From NCBI RefSeq assembly GCF_900100115.1, contig NZ_FNKL01000004.1:186001-250000 (forward strand): a stretch of DNA of 64,000 nucleotides, in the 5' to 3' direction. Shown here one piece after another: positions 17,555 through 25,730 of this stretch; the stretch's first letter is position 1, and each line of letters begins with the position of its first letter. The translations under genes and the position numbers were made by a program. The notes under the pieces were generated by a model. The model had not been told where the DNA came from, ran no database searches, and was given only the letters and a program-made list of their open reading frames with translations. Source of the DNA: Chryseobacterium soldanellicola (GTDB lineage: Bacteria; Bacteroidota; Bacteroidia; Flavobacteriales; Weeksellaceae).

Positions 17555-18064
17555 TTCTAATTTAGATCATTAAATCAACCTCTGAAAAGGATATTGCTAA
17601 CTTAGATCAAGACATCTACATTATTTAAGAAAAATCGAAAATATTATTTAACAGATTAGGATTTATATTTGAAATATAAATCCTAATCTGCTTTTTTAAT
17701 GGTTTCCTATCACATCTTAACATGTTTTCATCTCAATTGTAACTAAATTAAAATAGTCGCTTATTTCATCCACTGTAAACTTTGTATATCTAATTTTATG
17801 ACTAGCATTTATTCTTCAGTAGTAAATAGTCCAAATCATTACTGAATAGCCTTTAGAGCATCACTCGTAGCAAATTAATCATAATTTTTTTCGACTTTTA
17901 CAGAAGTTTCTGCCAAGTGAAATAATGGTCTGAATCCAAAATTTTGAAACTGAACCTTCACTGATTTCAAGCTGTGTCGCTTTTGATTGAAAAAGTAACA
18001 GGCAGTAAAAATTTAAGCCAGTTGATTATTGCCTTGAAGATATATAAAGTTAAGTTCTAAATTA
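17555..18064. other. 510-bp gap with one strong terminator
   Basis: The gap between the second Fur-family gene and the small protein before the recombinase holds the terminator described at 17652-17696. Beyond it I see only AT-rich sequence. A minus-strand open stretch at about 17878-18010 might be a gene remnant, but it lacks a start and a recognisable family. This gap could contain the left edge of the recombinase-bearing element. Confidence 0.4.
17652..17696 (+). terminator. long perfect hairpin with T-run after the fur copy 2
   Basis: The arms 17652-17670 (starting CAGATTAGGATTT) and 17672-17690 are perfect reverse complements over 19 bp with a single-base formal loop. CTTTTTT follows. 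The run of T residues makes it a good plus-strand terminator for the regulator gene. The unusual stem length could also mark an element end. Confidence 0.7.
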
Positions 18065-18286
18065 ATGTCTGAACACAAGAAAAATAAATTAAATAATACC
18101 CTTAGTTCCAATACATTCGATTTGGAACCCATTATGAAATTTAAGGAGATGTCTTTAGATCAGGCAATGAAAATATTGAATGATTCGAAAATTACAATAT
18201 CAGAACAAGAAGCTTCTGAAATTCTTGTGTTTCTTCACACAATTGTAAAAATCACATTGAAAGAGTTTCTTTCACCTAAAGATTAA
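18065..18286 (+). CDS. small acidic protein upstream of the serine recombinase, unknown
   Basis: The 73-residue protein (MSEHKKNKLNNTLSSN at its start) has a predicted helical core, MKFKEMSLDQAMKILNDS and EQEASEILVFLHTIVKITL. I recognise no family. It ends 91 bp before the recombinase gene on the same strand and is likely carried with it. Small proteins beside large serine integrases sometimes act as recombination directionality factors, but nothing in this sequence proves that. Conserved position in related elements would support a linked role. Confidence 0.55.
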   Translation: MSEHKKNKLNNTLSSNTFDLEPIMKFKEMSLDQAMKILNDSKITISEQEASEILVFLHTIVKITLKEFLSPKD

Positions 18287-18377
18287 TTTCGTATTTTAGT
18301 AATTACAATATTATAATCAAAGAGTGTACTGTACACCAGATTGATTAAGTTCCATAGTTCCATTTAACAACAAATTT

Positions 18378-19952
18378 ATGCAGATCGCTGATTTATATAT
18401 CCGAGTTTCTACGGATGAACAAGCTGATAAAGGATATTCCCAACGTGACCAGGAAGAGCGCTTACGAAAACATTGTGCTACTCTTAACATTACAATTGAA
18501 AGAATTATTTATGAAGATCACTCCGCAAAGACTTTCGATAGGCCTGAGTGGCAAAAGTATTTATTTGCTTTTAGAAGAGGTAAGGCTGGTAAGGACGTCA
18601 GATTATTGTTGTTTACTAAATGGGATAGATTTAGCCGTAATACCAGTGAGGCCTATCAGATGATTTCCAGACTGACTAAATTAAATATTTCTCCGCAAGC
18701 TATTGAACAACCTTTGGATCTGAGGGTTCCTGAGAATAAGCTGTTGTTAGCTATCTACCTTTCTACACCGGAAGTTGAAAACGACAGAAGGGCGCTGAAT
18801 GTGACTTATGGGATGAGGAGGGCAATTAAGGAGGGTAGAATGATGGGAACAGCACCTTATGGGTATATCAACAAATGCACTGAAGATGGAAGGAAATATG
18901 TGGCTGTCAAGGAGCCCGAAGCAACCAACATCATCTGGGCATTTAAAGAGGTAGCGAAAGGACATCTTCCCAGTGCTAAAGTCAGAGACCTTATGAACAA
19001 ACGTCCAGGCAGAAAGCTTACCAGAAATTCTTTTTTAGATGCATTACGAAATATTGTTTACTGTGGAAACGTCATATTAAAAGCTTATAATGATGAAGAG
19101 GAGAGGATAATAAAAGGTAAACATGAGGCTTTGATCTCTGAGGAACTTTTCATGAAAGTTCAAAATGTTTTAAGAAAGAAAAGCAATAAGGATGTTTTTT
19201 TACCTGGCGGTCGCATTATTAATGAAGACCGATATCCTTTGAGAGGGCTTTTATTATGTCCGACGTGCGGGAAAAATTTAACTGCAAGCAGTGCTAAGGG
19301 TCGATCCAAGCATTACTATTATTACCACTGTTCAACTGATTGTGGATTTCGTCATAATTCTGAAATAGTGAACGAACTATTCGAAGCAGAACTTTCGAAA
19401 TTCGAATTCATTCCAGCCTTCGAAAAATTGCTTAAAACAATATTGGTAAAAAATTTTTCAACAGCCACTAATGGGTTAGATGATGAGCGAAAATGGATGA
19501 CTGAAAGGGTTTCGAAAATTGAACAAAAGATTGCAAAAGCAAGAGATTTATATCTTGAAGATAGGTTGGATGAAGATGATTTCAGGGAAGTAAAGAAGAA
19601 AAACAAGGAGGAACTTGACAGGCTTATATTCAAACTCAATGCACTGAAAGAAAATAAGAAGAATAATAATGTAGAACATAAGCTGGGAGAGGCTTTGAAG
19701 GCTGTTACGAATATTTCTGAAAGGTATAAAAAAGCAAGTTCCATTGATAAAAGAGCCATAATTGGTTTGATTTATCCTGAAAAGTTAACGTTCAACGGAG
19801 AGTATTTTCAAACCACTAAAATCAACAGTTTTGCAGAGAGTATCTTTCTGATAAAGAAGGAATTAGGAAATAAAAAAAACCGACAAAGAAGCGAAAAAAC
19901 TTCAAATGTCGGTTTTGTGACCTCGACAGGATTCAAACCTGTAACCTTCTGA
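18378..19952 (+). CDS. large serine recombinase (integrase)
   Basis: This 524-residue enzyme carries a resolvase domain (about 3-150) with the catalytic motif YIRVSTDEQ (Ser11) and later LFTKWDRFSRN. A recombinase domain follows (about 160-270, TAPYGYINKCTEDGRK, PGRKLTRNSF), then a zinc ribbon (CPTCGKNLTAS ... HCSTDCGF, about 295-335) and a coiled coil (about 380-445). It would integrate or excise an element through a Ser-DNA intermediate. The last 25 or so codons are written by a hairpin (19872-19916) and by the 3' end of tRNA-Arg, so the original C-terminus may have been replaced at integration. Large serine integrases seldom use tRNA genes, which makes this join notable. Confidence 0.92.
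   Translation: MQIADLYIRVSTDEQADKGYSQRDQEERLRKHCATLNITIERIIYEDHSAKTFDRPEWQKYLFAFRRGKAGKDVRLLLFTKWDRFSRNTSEAYQMISRLTKLNISPQAIEQPLDLRVPENKLLLAIYLSTPEVENDRRALNVTYGMRRAIKEGRMMGTAPYGYINKCTEDGRKYVAVKEPEATNIIWAFKEVAKGHLPSAKVRDLMNKRPGRKLTRNSFLDALRNIVYCGNVILKAYNDEEERIIKGKHEALISEELFMKVQNVLRKKSNKDVFLPGGRIINEDRYPLRGLLLCPTCGKNLTASSAKGRSKHYYYYHCSTDCGFRHNSEIVNELFEAELSKFEFIPAFEKLLKTILVKNFSTATNGLDDERKWMTERVSKIEQKIAKARDLYLEDRLDEDDFREVKKKNKEELDRLIFKLNALKENKKNNNVEHKLGEALKAVTNISERYKKASSIDKRAIIGLIYPEKLTFNGEYFQTTKINSFAESIFLIKKELGNKKNRQRSEKTSNVGFVTSTGFKPVTF
19872..19916 (-). terminator. terminator of tRNA-Arg, overlapping the recombinase ORF
   Basis: AAAACCGACA (19876-19885) pairs with TGTCGGTTTT (19907-19916), with an inner GAAG/CTTC pairing. 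On the minus strand it ends in a T-run (19872-19879) and starts 2 bp after the tRNA 3' end. The recombinase frame reads straight through it. Confidence 0.8.
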
Positions 19953-19991
19953 GCCGTAATCAGATGCGCTATTCAGTTGCGCCACGAGGCC
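19918..19991 (-). tRNA. tRNA-Arg (ACG anticodon)
   Basis: The minus strand folds as a full cloverleaf. The acceptor stem is GGCCTCG with CGAGGTC (one G-U pair) and discriminator A. The anticodon stem TCTGA/TCAGA encloses the loop TTACGGC, giving anticodon ACG. The T arm carries GGTTTGAATCC. No CCA is encoded. The 3' half overlaps the last 35 bp of the recombinase ORF on the other strand. Confidence 0.95.
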
Positions 19992-20038
19992 TTTCTTAAA
20001 GGTTTGCAAATATAACACTTTTTTCTTTTCTTTGAAAT

Positions 20039-21085
20039 ATGAAACTGAAATTTTTACTATTAATCACGTTTTTGGCGCTAATTTGCTGTAAAAGAGAGCA
20101 AAAAATATTATCTTCTGACTGGACAGTCATCTCAAAAAGACTCGAATATAAAGAGGAAAATAATACCTTGCTGGTAAAATCGGGAAATTACACCTATAAT
20201 TTTAAGAAAAATCAGACTCCTTTAAAGAAAATTATACTGTTAAATGCAAGTTTGGTAGGATATATTTCAGAATTAAATGCAGAAAATTTGATCATCGGTG
20301 TTTCAAGCCCGGAATATATTTATTCTCAAAAAATTCAGAATTTAATTAGAACCGGGAAAATTCAAAACGTAGGAAGCGACCAGAAATATGACGTCGAAAA
20401 AATCATTGCCCTAAAGCCTGATGCAATCTTTACAAATCATATTGCCAGTTTTGATAATACGTATCAGTTATTGAAAAACAACGGAATTCAGGTCATATTT
20501 CTTGATGAATATATGGAACAAAACCCTCTTGAAAAAACAGCTTATATCAAGCTTTTCGGAAAACTTTTCGGAAAAGATAAAGAGGCAGAAACCAAATATG
20601 AGGGGATTAAGAAAAATTATAACGAATTAAAGCAATTAGCCTTAAAAGCGAAACAGAAACCTGTTGTTTTAGCGAATGAAATGTATGGTGATGTTTGGTA
20701 CTTACCAGGAGGAAAAACTTCTTTAGCGAATTATATTGCTGATGCCAACGCACAATATGTTTTAAAAAATAATACTGAAGAAAAAGCAGTAACAATGAGC
20801 TTTGAAGACGTTTTTTCAAAGTCTGCCGGAGTTCAGTACTGGATAAATGCAGGAAATCACGTTTCGAAAAAAGAAATGTTGAGCATTAATCCTTTTTATG
20901 CCAAATTAGATGTTTTCAACAAAGGTAAAATCTACGGAGTTGCAGGCAGGGAAAGACAAAAAGCCAACGACTTTTTCGAAAGCGGAGTGGTAAGATCTGA
21001 CCTTGTGCTGAAAGATGATATTAAAATTTTTCATCCCGAGCTTCTGCCGGATTATCAACTTACTTACATGAAAGAATTAGAATAA
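20039..21085 (+). CDS. iron-chelate/cobalamin-type ABC substrate-binding lipoprotein
   Basis: The 348-residue lipoprotein (N-terminus MKLKFLLLITFLALICC, Cys at 17-18) belongs to the class III binding proteins (PF01497, FepB/BtuF-like). Typical blocks are IGVSSPEYIYS, VEKIIALKPDAIF, GIQVIFLDEY and the late KIYGVAGRERQ. It would capture a metal chelate or corrinoid for an inner-membrane importer. No permease or ATPase gene adjoins it here. It is the first gene on the core side of the tRNA-Arg boundary and has AT-rich codon use like the genes to its right. Confidence 0.85.
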   Translation: MKLKFLLLITFLALICCKREQKILSSDWTVISKRLEYKEENNTLLVKSGNYTYNFKKNQTPLKKIILLNASLVGYISELNAENLIIGVSSPEYIYSQKIQNLIRTGKIQNVGSDQKYDVEKIIALKPDAIFTNHIASFDNTYQLLKNNGIQVIFLDEYMEQNPLEKTAYIKLFGKLFGKDKEAETKYEGIKKNYNELKQLALKAKQKPVVLANEMYGDVWYLPGGKTSLANYIADANAQYVLKNNTEEKAVTMSFEDVFSKSAGVQYWINAGNHVSKKEMLSINPFYAKLDVFNKGKIYGVAGRERQKANDFFESGVVRSDLVLKDDIKIFHPELLPDYQLTYMKELE

Positions 21086-21127
21086 ATCGGAGGATTTGCT
21101 TATTTTTGCGGTACTTTTTTTAAACTT

Positions 21128-21772
21128 ATGTGGAAAAGAATTAAACAAATAGTTTTCATCATCCTGATTCTGAATGTTGTATTTATCATTTGGGGACGAT
21201 TTTTTAATCCGCCAATTACGATCACTCAGATCAGCGGACTTTTCGAATACGGAAAGCTGAGCAGAGATTATATTTCTTATGACGAAATGGGAAATAATGT
21301 GAAAAAAGCAGTAATCGCCTCGGAAGATCAAAAATTCTTTATTCATGATGGTTTCGATTATACAGCGATTGAAAAGGCGATGAAACACAATGAAAAAGGT
21401 AAAAAAATAAGAGGCGGCAGTACAATTTCTCAACAGACCGCAAAAAATATTTTTCTCTGGCAAGGCAGAAGTTGGCTCAGAAAGGGCTTGGAGGCTGTTT
21501 ATACCTTTATTATAGAAAAAGTCTGGACCAAAGATATTATCCTTGAAAGATATCTCAATTCTATCGAAATGGGACGTGGAGTTTTCGGTGTGGAAGCCGC
21601 CGCTCAATATTATTTCGGAAAGTCTTCGAAAGACTTAAATACCTCTGAGGCAGCCTGGATCGCTGCCGTATTGCCGAATCCGAAGAAATATGATCCAAAA
21701 AACCCTTCATCATATTTAAGAAAAAAACATAACTGGATCATGAGACAAATGAGGAATGTGAGTTTGAAATAG
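21128..21772 (+). CDS. mtgA: monofunctional peptidoglycan transglycosylase
   Basis: The 214-residue GT51 enzyme polymerises lipid II into glycan strands at the outer face of the inner membrane. One N-terminal TM helix (about 8-27) is followed by the catalytic blocks: VIASEDQKFFIHDGFD (catalytic Glu in SEDQ), GGSTISQQTAKNIFL, ERYLNSIEMGRGVFGVEAAA and WIAAVLPNPKKYDP. No transpeptidase domain is present, so it is the monofunctional form. It starts 42 bp after the binding-protein gene. Confidence 0.95.
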   Translation: MWKRIKQIVFIILILNVVFIIWGRFFNPPITITQISGLFEYGKLSRDYISYDEMGNNVKKAVIASEDQKFFIHDGFDYTAIEKAMKHNEKGKKIRGGSTISQQTAKNIFLWQGRSWLRKGLEAVYTFIIEKVWTKDIILERYLNSIEMGRGVFGVEAAAQYYFGKSSKDLNTSEAAWIAAVLPNPKKYDPKNPSSYLRKKHNWIMRQMRNVSLK

Positions 21773-21785
21773 TATCTTTGTACTA

Positions 21786-23819
21786 ATGAAATTTCTCACT
21801 TCCAGCACTAAAAATTTTGAATCCGTTCTTAAAAAATACTTCTCATTTAAGAACGAAACCCTTTCTCTGGAGCCTTTTGCAGAGTTTCTTGAGAGTATAA
21901 AAAAAGCAGATTTTACGGATGTTATTAATTTTTTTAAGTTAAATCCAGAATTTGCAGATAATTTTAAATATTACATTCATAACATTTTTGAAGGAAGACC
22001 ATTCAATCTATCTTTAACGGAAGCGAATATTTTATCGGAAAATGCCTTTTTTCCTGAACTTAAAAAAAGAATCCTGAATAAAGTTTTACCCCCTGTTGAG
22101 AACGAAAAAACAGTGTGGTACATGATTGACAACATCAGTCTGAGACCTAAGCATGATCTTACCTATCTCCACAATCTTCCCGAAAATGAAATTGATGAAA
22201 TTCTGAGCATTTTAGGGGTTAAAGATTTCATCAAAAAGCCAAATGTAAAGAAAGAAATGATCTTTTCAATGAATATCCTTTCCTGGAGAGTTACCGGTAT
22301 GGCAATGGAAGTTGACGTCGTGAGGATGGCGCCGCAATACAGGAATTTTGATAATCCGTTTTTGGCCCTTCAAAACGAATTAGAAGCTTTGACCATTGAT
22401 TTTAATAATGATCCGAATATTCAGCTGCATTCTAAAGACAGCCGATACAAGCAAATTAAAATTTATATTGAGCATTGTCAGGAATTTGTAAATATTGCCT
22501 TTAAAAATTCCTCAAAATATGGTATTTCAGGGAAAATTAATCAGTCTTTGCTCAAAATTCGCCAACAAACCCAAAGAATTTACGAAATTGTACAATTACT
22601 TATTATTGATAACGAAGAAGAAGTAATTGTTAAATCTAAACAACTGATTTTTAATGTATTAAGTTATAAATCTCATAAAAATAATATTTCCGAGCTTATC
22701 AATGACAGTACAAGATTAATTTCTCATCTAATCACGAATCATACCGCAGAAACTGGAAGCCATTACATCACTTCCAATAAAAAAGAGTACATGAAAATGT
22801 TCTATAAAGCGAGTGGTGGCGGGATAATTGTCGGTGCATTGTGCGTGCTGAAAATGCTGTACGGCTTTATGCCCGGAAGTGATTTTTTCCATGCATTTTT
22901 GTATTCACTGAATTATGCGATGGGATTTGTAATGATTTATTTGATGGGCTTTACCTTGGCGACAAAACAACCTGCAATGACGGCTGCAACAATGACCAAA
23001 GTGCTTGCGGAACAGGGAAACAGCAAGAGAAATAATATTGAATTTGCCGATTTGGTTTCAAAGCTTTTCCGAAGCCAGTTTATTGCATTTGTCGGAAATG
23101 TTTTGCTGTCTTTTCCGATTGCGCTGTTAATAATTTATGGTCTGGATGTCTTTTTCTCACAAAATTTAGCGATTGACAAATCGGATAAACTGCTTAAAGA
23201 TCTTGATCCATTTAAATCCAAAGCAATTCTGCATGCGAGTATTGCGGGATTTTATCTTTTTATCTCAGGAATTATTTCCGGAAATATCAGCAACAATTCT
23301 GTATTTTATCAAATTCCCGAAAGGATTGCTAAAAACCTTTCTATCAGGAAGTTTTTGGGAGCTAAATTTGCTAAAAGACTTTCCAGATATTATGCAAAAA
23401 ACTGGGCGGGAATTGTTTCGAATTTCTGGTTTGGGGTATTCTTGGGAGCGACTGCGCCGGTTGGCTTATTTTTCGGTTTAGACCTGGATATTCGCCACAT
23501 TACCTTTGCTGCAGGGAATTTTGCGCTTGGTTTGTATGGGAAGGATTTTTCTGTTGATTCCTATACTTTCTGGATTTCTTTTATCACTGTTTTTATCATT
23601 GGCTTCTTTAATTTTCTGGTAAGTTTCTCGTTATCAATGTTTTTGGCATTTAGATCTAGAAAGATGAATTTTGGTGAAGTAAAACAGATTTATAGAGAAA
23701 TTTTTAAATACTTTATTACTCATCCATTAAAATTTTTCTTACCGATTCGTTCAAATTTAGACAAGAAATCAAGTGATCTGGTGCAGAATACAATGCCTAC
23801 AAAATCTGAAGATCATTAA
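21786..23819 (+). CDS. multi-TM protein of the PF10136 family
   Basis: This 677-residue protein has a soluble, mostly helical N-terminal half (about 1-330) and a C-terminal half with about six to seven TM helices from residue 345 (GGGIIVGALCVLKMLYGF, LNYAMGFVMIYLMGFTLATK, then several later). These features match the family filed as 'site-specific recombinase' in PF10136. No Ser or Tyr recombinase motif is visible and the membrane segments argue against that name, so I treat function as unknown. The start is 13 bp after mtgA. The 3' end overlaps the convergent DciA-like gene by 23 bp. Confidence 0.75.
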   Translation: MKFLTSSTKNFESVLKKYFSFKNETLSLEPFAEFLESIKKADFTDVINFFKLNPEFADNFKYYIHNIFEGRPFNLSLTEANILSENAFFPELKKRILNKVLPPVENEKTVWYMIDNISLRPKHDLTYLHNLPENEIDEILSILGVKDFIKKPNVKKEMIFSMNILSWRVTGMAMEVDVVRMAPQYRNFDNPFLALQNELEALTIDFNNDPNIQLHSKDSRYKQIKIYIEHCQEFVNIAFKNSSKYGISGKINQSLLKIRQQTQRIYEIVQLLIIDNEEEVIVKSKQLIFNVLSYKSHKNNISELINDSTRLISHLITNHTAETGSHYITSNKKEYMKMFYKASGGGIIVGALCVLKMLYGFMPGSDFFHAFLYSLNYAMGFVMIYLMGFTLATKQPAMTAATMTKVLAEQGNSKRNNIEFADLVSKLFRSQFIAFVGNVLLSFPIALLIIYGLDVFFSQNLAIDKSDKLLKDLDPFKSKAILHASIAGFYLFISGIISGNISNNSVFYQIPERIAKNLSIRKFLGAKFAKRLSRYYAKNWAGIVSNFWFGVFLGATAPVGLFFGLDLDIRHITFAAGNFALGLYGKDFSVDSYTFWISFITVFIIGFFNFLVSFSLSMFLAFRSRKMNFGEVKQIYREIFKYFITHPLKFFLPIRSNLDKKSSDLVQNTMPTKSEDH

Positions 23820-24090
23820 ATTTTCCTTCACCAAATCTGTCCTGGAATTTTTTCAAATAAAAGCTTTTTCGCATTTTAAAGTCATTTTTCAGTAAAGGAG
23901 AATTGATTTTAATAATGATAATTTTATCTTTAAGATCCACACTTTTTATTTCATTAAAAAGGCTTTCATCAAGATATTCTTCAAGAAAATCTTTAATCTC
24001 GAATGCTACCAACTTATCTTCAAAACCATGAATCCTTGCAAAAGATTTTACAAGTTCGGAAGATTGAAATTCACGTTTTTTATTTTTCAT
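23797..24090 (-). CDS. DUF721/DciA-like protein
   Basis: The 97-residue protein starts at the ATG at 24090, one base past the recF stop; a TTG slightly upstream would overlap recF and is less likely. Length and pattern fit the DUF721 group (ELVKSFARIHGFEDKLVAFE, then VDLKDKIIIIKINSPLLKND, LKKFQDRFG). DciA-type proteins load or assist the replicative helicase in many bacteria, and gene pairs recF-DUF721 are usual in Bacteroidota. Its role here as a replication partner is inferred from family and neighbours. Confidence 0.8.
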   Translation of the reverse strand: MKNKKREFQSSELVKSFARIHGFEDKLVAFEIKDFLEEYLDESLFNEIKSVDLKDKIIIIKINSPLLKNDFKMRKSFYLKKFQDRFGEGKFNDLQIL

Positions 24091-24091
24091 A

Positions 24092-25171
24092 TTAAATTTC
24101 AAAAATTATGCTCTCCTCATTAATTTTTTTCACAACGTTTTCTGTACGTTCCCTATGGGTATCAGTAATAAATATCTGTCCGAAATTTTCCTGATTTACC
24201 AATTCAATCAGCTGAGAAACACGGTGATCATCCAATTTATCAAAAATATCATCTAATAAAAGAATCGGAGTTTTGTTCGTTAATTCTTTAATAAGATTCA
24301 TTTGAGCTAATTTTAAAGAAATAAGAAATGATTTTTGCTGTCCTTGTGAACCGATTTTTTTAATTAAAATGGAATCCATTTCAAAAAGAAGGTCGTCTTT
24401 GTGGATTCCTTTTGAGGTGTAGGTTAGCATTCGGTCTCTTTCAAGGCTTTCTTTTAATAAATTGTCAAAAGGATTGTCAAGTAAATGAGATTCGTAAATC
24501 ACTGAAACTGTTTCTTTTCCACCGGAAATTATTTCATAAAAATTTTGCACAATCGGATTTAGCTGCTGCACAAATTCTTTCCTTTTCCTGAAAATTTTAG
24601 TCCCGAATTTTGTAATAGGATCATTATAAATATCCAACGAATCTTTATCCCAGGTTCTGTTTTTGGCGAAATATTTTAACAATGCATTTCTTTGCTGAAT
24701 CGTTTTTTGATACTGAATTAAGTCAAAAAGATATTCGGAATCTGTTTGGGAAATCATAGAATCCAGAAATTTTCTTCTGCTTTCCCCGGAATCTGAAATT
24801 AAATTTGAATCATACGGAGAAATCATCACACTCGGCAGATATCCGATATGATCTGCCATTCTGTCGTAGGTTTTATCATTCTTTTTGATGACTTTTTTGG
24901 CTTCTTTAGGTTGAAGAATTTTAATGATGTCTTCGCTATCATCGTTCTGAATTTCAGCTTCTATGGCAAAAAAATCTTCTTCGTTTCTGATGTTATTAAG
25001 ATCTGTATTTCCCAAAAAACCTTTCCCGACAGAAAGATAATGAAGGGCATCTAAAATGTTGGTTTTTCCTACACCGTTGTTTCCCACAAAACAGTTGATC
25101 TGTGGTGAAAAATCAAATTTTTTCTCTGAATGGTTTTTGAAGTTGAGTAAAGAAAGTTTCTTAATAATCAT
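24092..25171 (-). CDS. recF: DNA replication and repair protein RecF
   Basis: This 359-residue SMC-like ATPase acts at gaps and stalled forks to help load RecA. The Walker A motif GNNGVGKTN (about 30-38) follows the start MIIKKLSLLNFKNHSEK. The typical later blocks are DSGESRRKFLD (RecF signature), GQQKSFLISLKLAQ and the Walker B/D-loop LLLDDIFDKLDDHRVSQL. It overlaps the upstream toxin-like gene by 4 bp (ATGA type), so its translation may depend on that gene. The DciA-like gene follows after 1 bp. Confidence 0.95.
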   Translation of the reverse strand: MIIKKLSLLNFKNHSEKKFDFSPQINCFVGNNGVGKTNILDALHYLSVGKGFLGNTDLNNIRNEEDFFAIEAEIQNDDSEDIIKILQPKEAKKVIKKNDKTYDRMADHIGYLPSVMISPYDSNLISDSGESRRKFLDSMISQTDSEYLFDLIQYQKTIQQRNALLKYFAKNRTWDKDSLDIYNDPITKFGTKIFRKRKEFVQQLNPIVQNFYEIISGGKETVSVIYESHLLDNPFDNLLKESLERDRMLTYTSKGIHKDDLLFEMDSILIKKIGSQGQQKSFLISLKLAQMNLIKELTNKTPILLLDDIFDKLDDHRVSQLIELVNQENFGQIFITDTHRERTENVVKKINEESIIFEI

Positions 25172-25476
25172 AATCCCAGTAAATCGTGTAATTTTCGAGG
25201 ATTCTGGCGATTATCCCAAAATCCCATAATATAAATGTGACCTATATCTTTGGTGTATATAATACTGTAATTACTAAAAAATAGAACTCTTAAGCTTGAG
25301 TGTTTAATATGTTTTCCAATATCAGAATGTTCTTTAATTATATTGGTTTTTTGTTTAAGGAGCAATTTTAATTTCTTTGAATAAGCGGTGCTTTTATTTC
25401 TGTTATTCCAGTAGTCAAAAATCAAATTTCTTTGTCTGACAGCAATATGGGTCCAAATCACTTTTACTTCATCCAT
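25168..25476 (-). CDS. RelE/ParE-type toxin
   Basis: The 102-residue protein has the fold pattern of the RelE/ParE superfamily: VIWTHIAVRQRNLIFDYW at the start (helix pair), a middle IGKHIKHSSLRVLFFSNYSI and the C-terminal IYIMGFWDNRQNPRKL. The last block is the usual beta strand and DxRQNPxK ending. It overlaps the antitoxin gene by 13 bp at the front and recF by 4 bp at the back. It may cleave mRNA on the ribosome (RelE) or poison gyrase (ParE); the sequence does not settle which. Confidence 0.88.
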   Translation of the reverse strand: MDEVKVIWTHIAVRQRNLIFDYWNNRNKSTAYSKKLKLLLKQKTNIIKEHSDIGKHIKHSSLRVLFFSNYSIIYTKDIGHIYIMGFWDNRQNPRKLHDLLGL

Positions 25477-25700
25477 TCTTCATCTAATTTGTCCAATTCA
25501 TCCTCTGTCATTACTCTTCCATATTTAATGTCTTCTTCTGCAATCTTCAATATTTTTAAATGTGATTCTGATAATTCAATTTCGGATTCCTCTTTTTCAG
25601 TTGACGAAAAGATTTTATCAATTGCTTCCAAAAGAGAAGAATTCTTTGTGCTGAATATTTTCTCTACCAATCTGCTTCTCAAGATTTCTAAATCTGCCAT
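25464..25700 (-). CDS. antitoxin partner of the RelE/ParE-type toxin
   Basis: The 78-residue acidic protein starts at the ATG at 25700 (a GTG sits just before). The sequence MADLEILRSRLVEKIFST is followed by an acidic linker and a C-terminal block ILKIAEEDIKYGRVMTEDE, which is like the toxin-wrapping segment of small antitoxins of the same type. Its end overlaps the toxin start by 13 bp, the usual antitoxin-first order. It lies 30 bp after the start-side neighbour on the same strand (25731). It should neutralise the toxin and probably autorepress the operon. Confidence 0.82.
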   Translation of the reverse strand: MADLEILRSRLVEKIFSTKNSSLLEAIDKIFSSTEKEESEIELSESHLKILKIAEEDIKYGRVMTEDELDKLDEEWMK

Positions 25701-25730
25701 CACATTATATTTTTAGTAAAGATAAATCTT

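Noticed and set aside
17878..18010. Minus-strand open stretch that could be the C-terminus of a lost gene
   Set aside because: The translation looks protein-like (QFQNFGFRPLFHLAE) but there is no start codon, stops precede it, and no family is recognised. Chance cannot be excluded.
21786..23819. Reading the PF10136-type protein as a mobile-element recombinase
   Set aside because: It has many TM helices, no catalytic Ser or Tyr recombinase motif, and core-genome neighbours (mtgA, recF). The family name does not fit what is visible.
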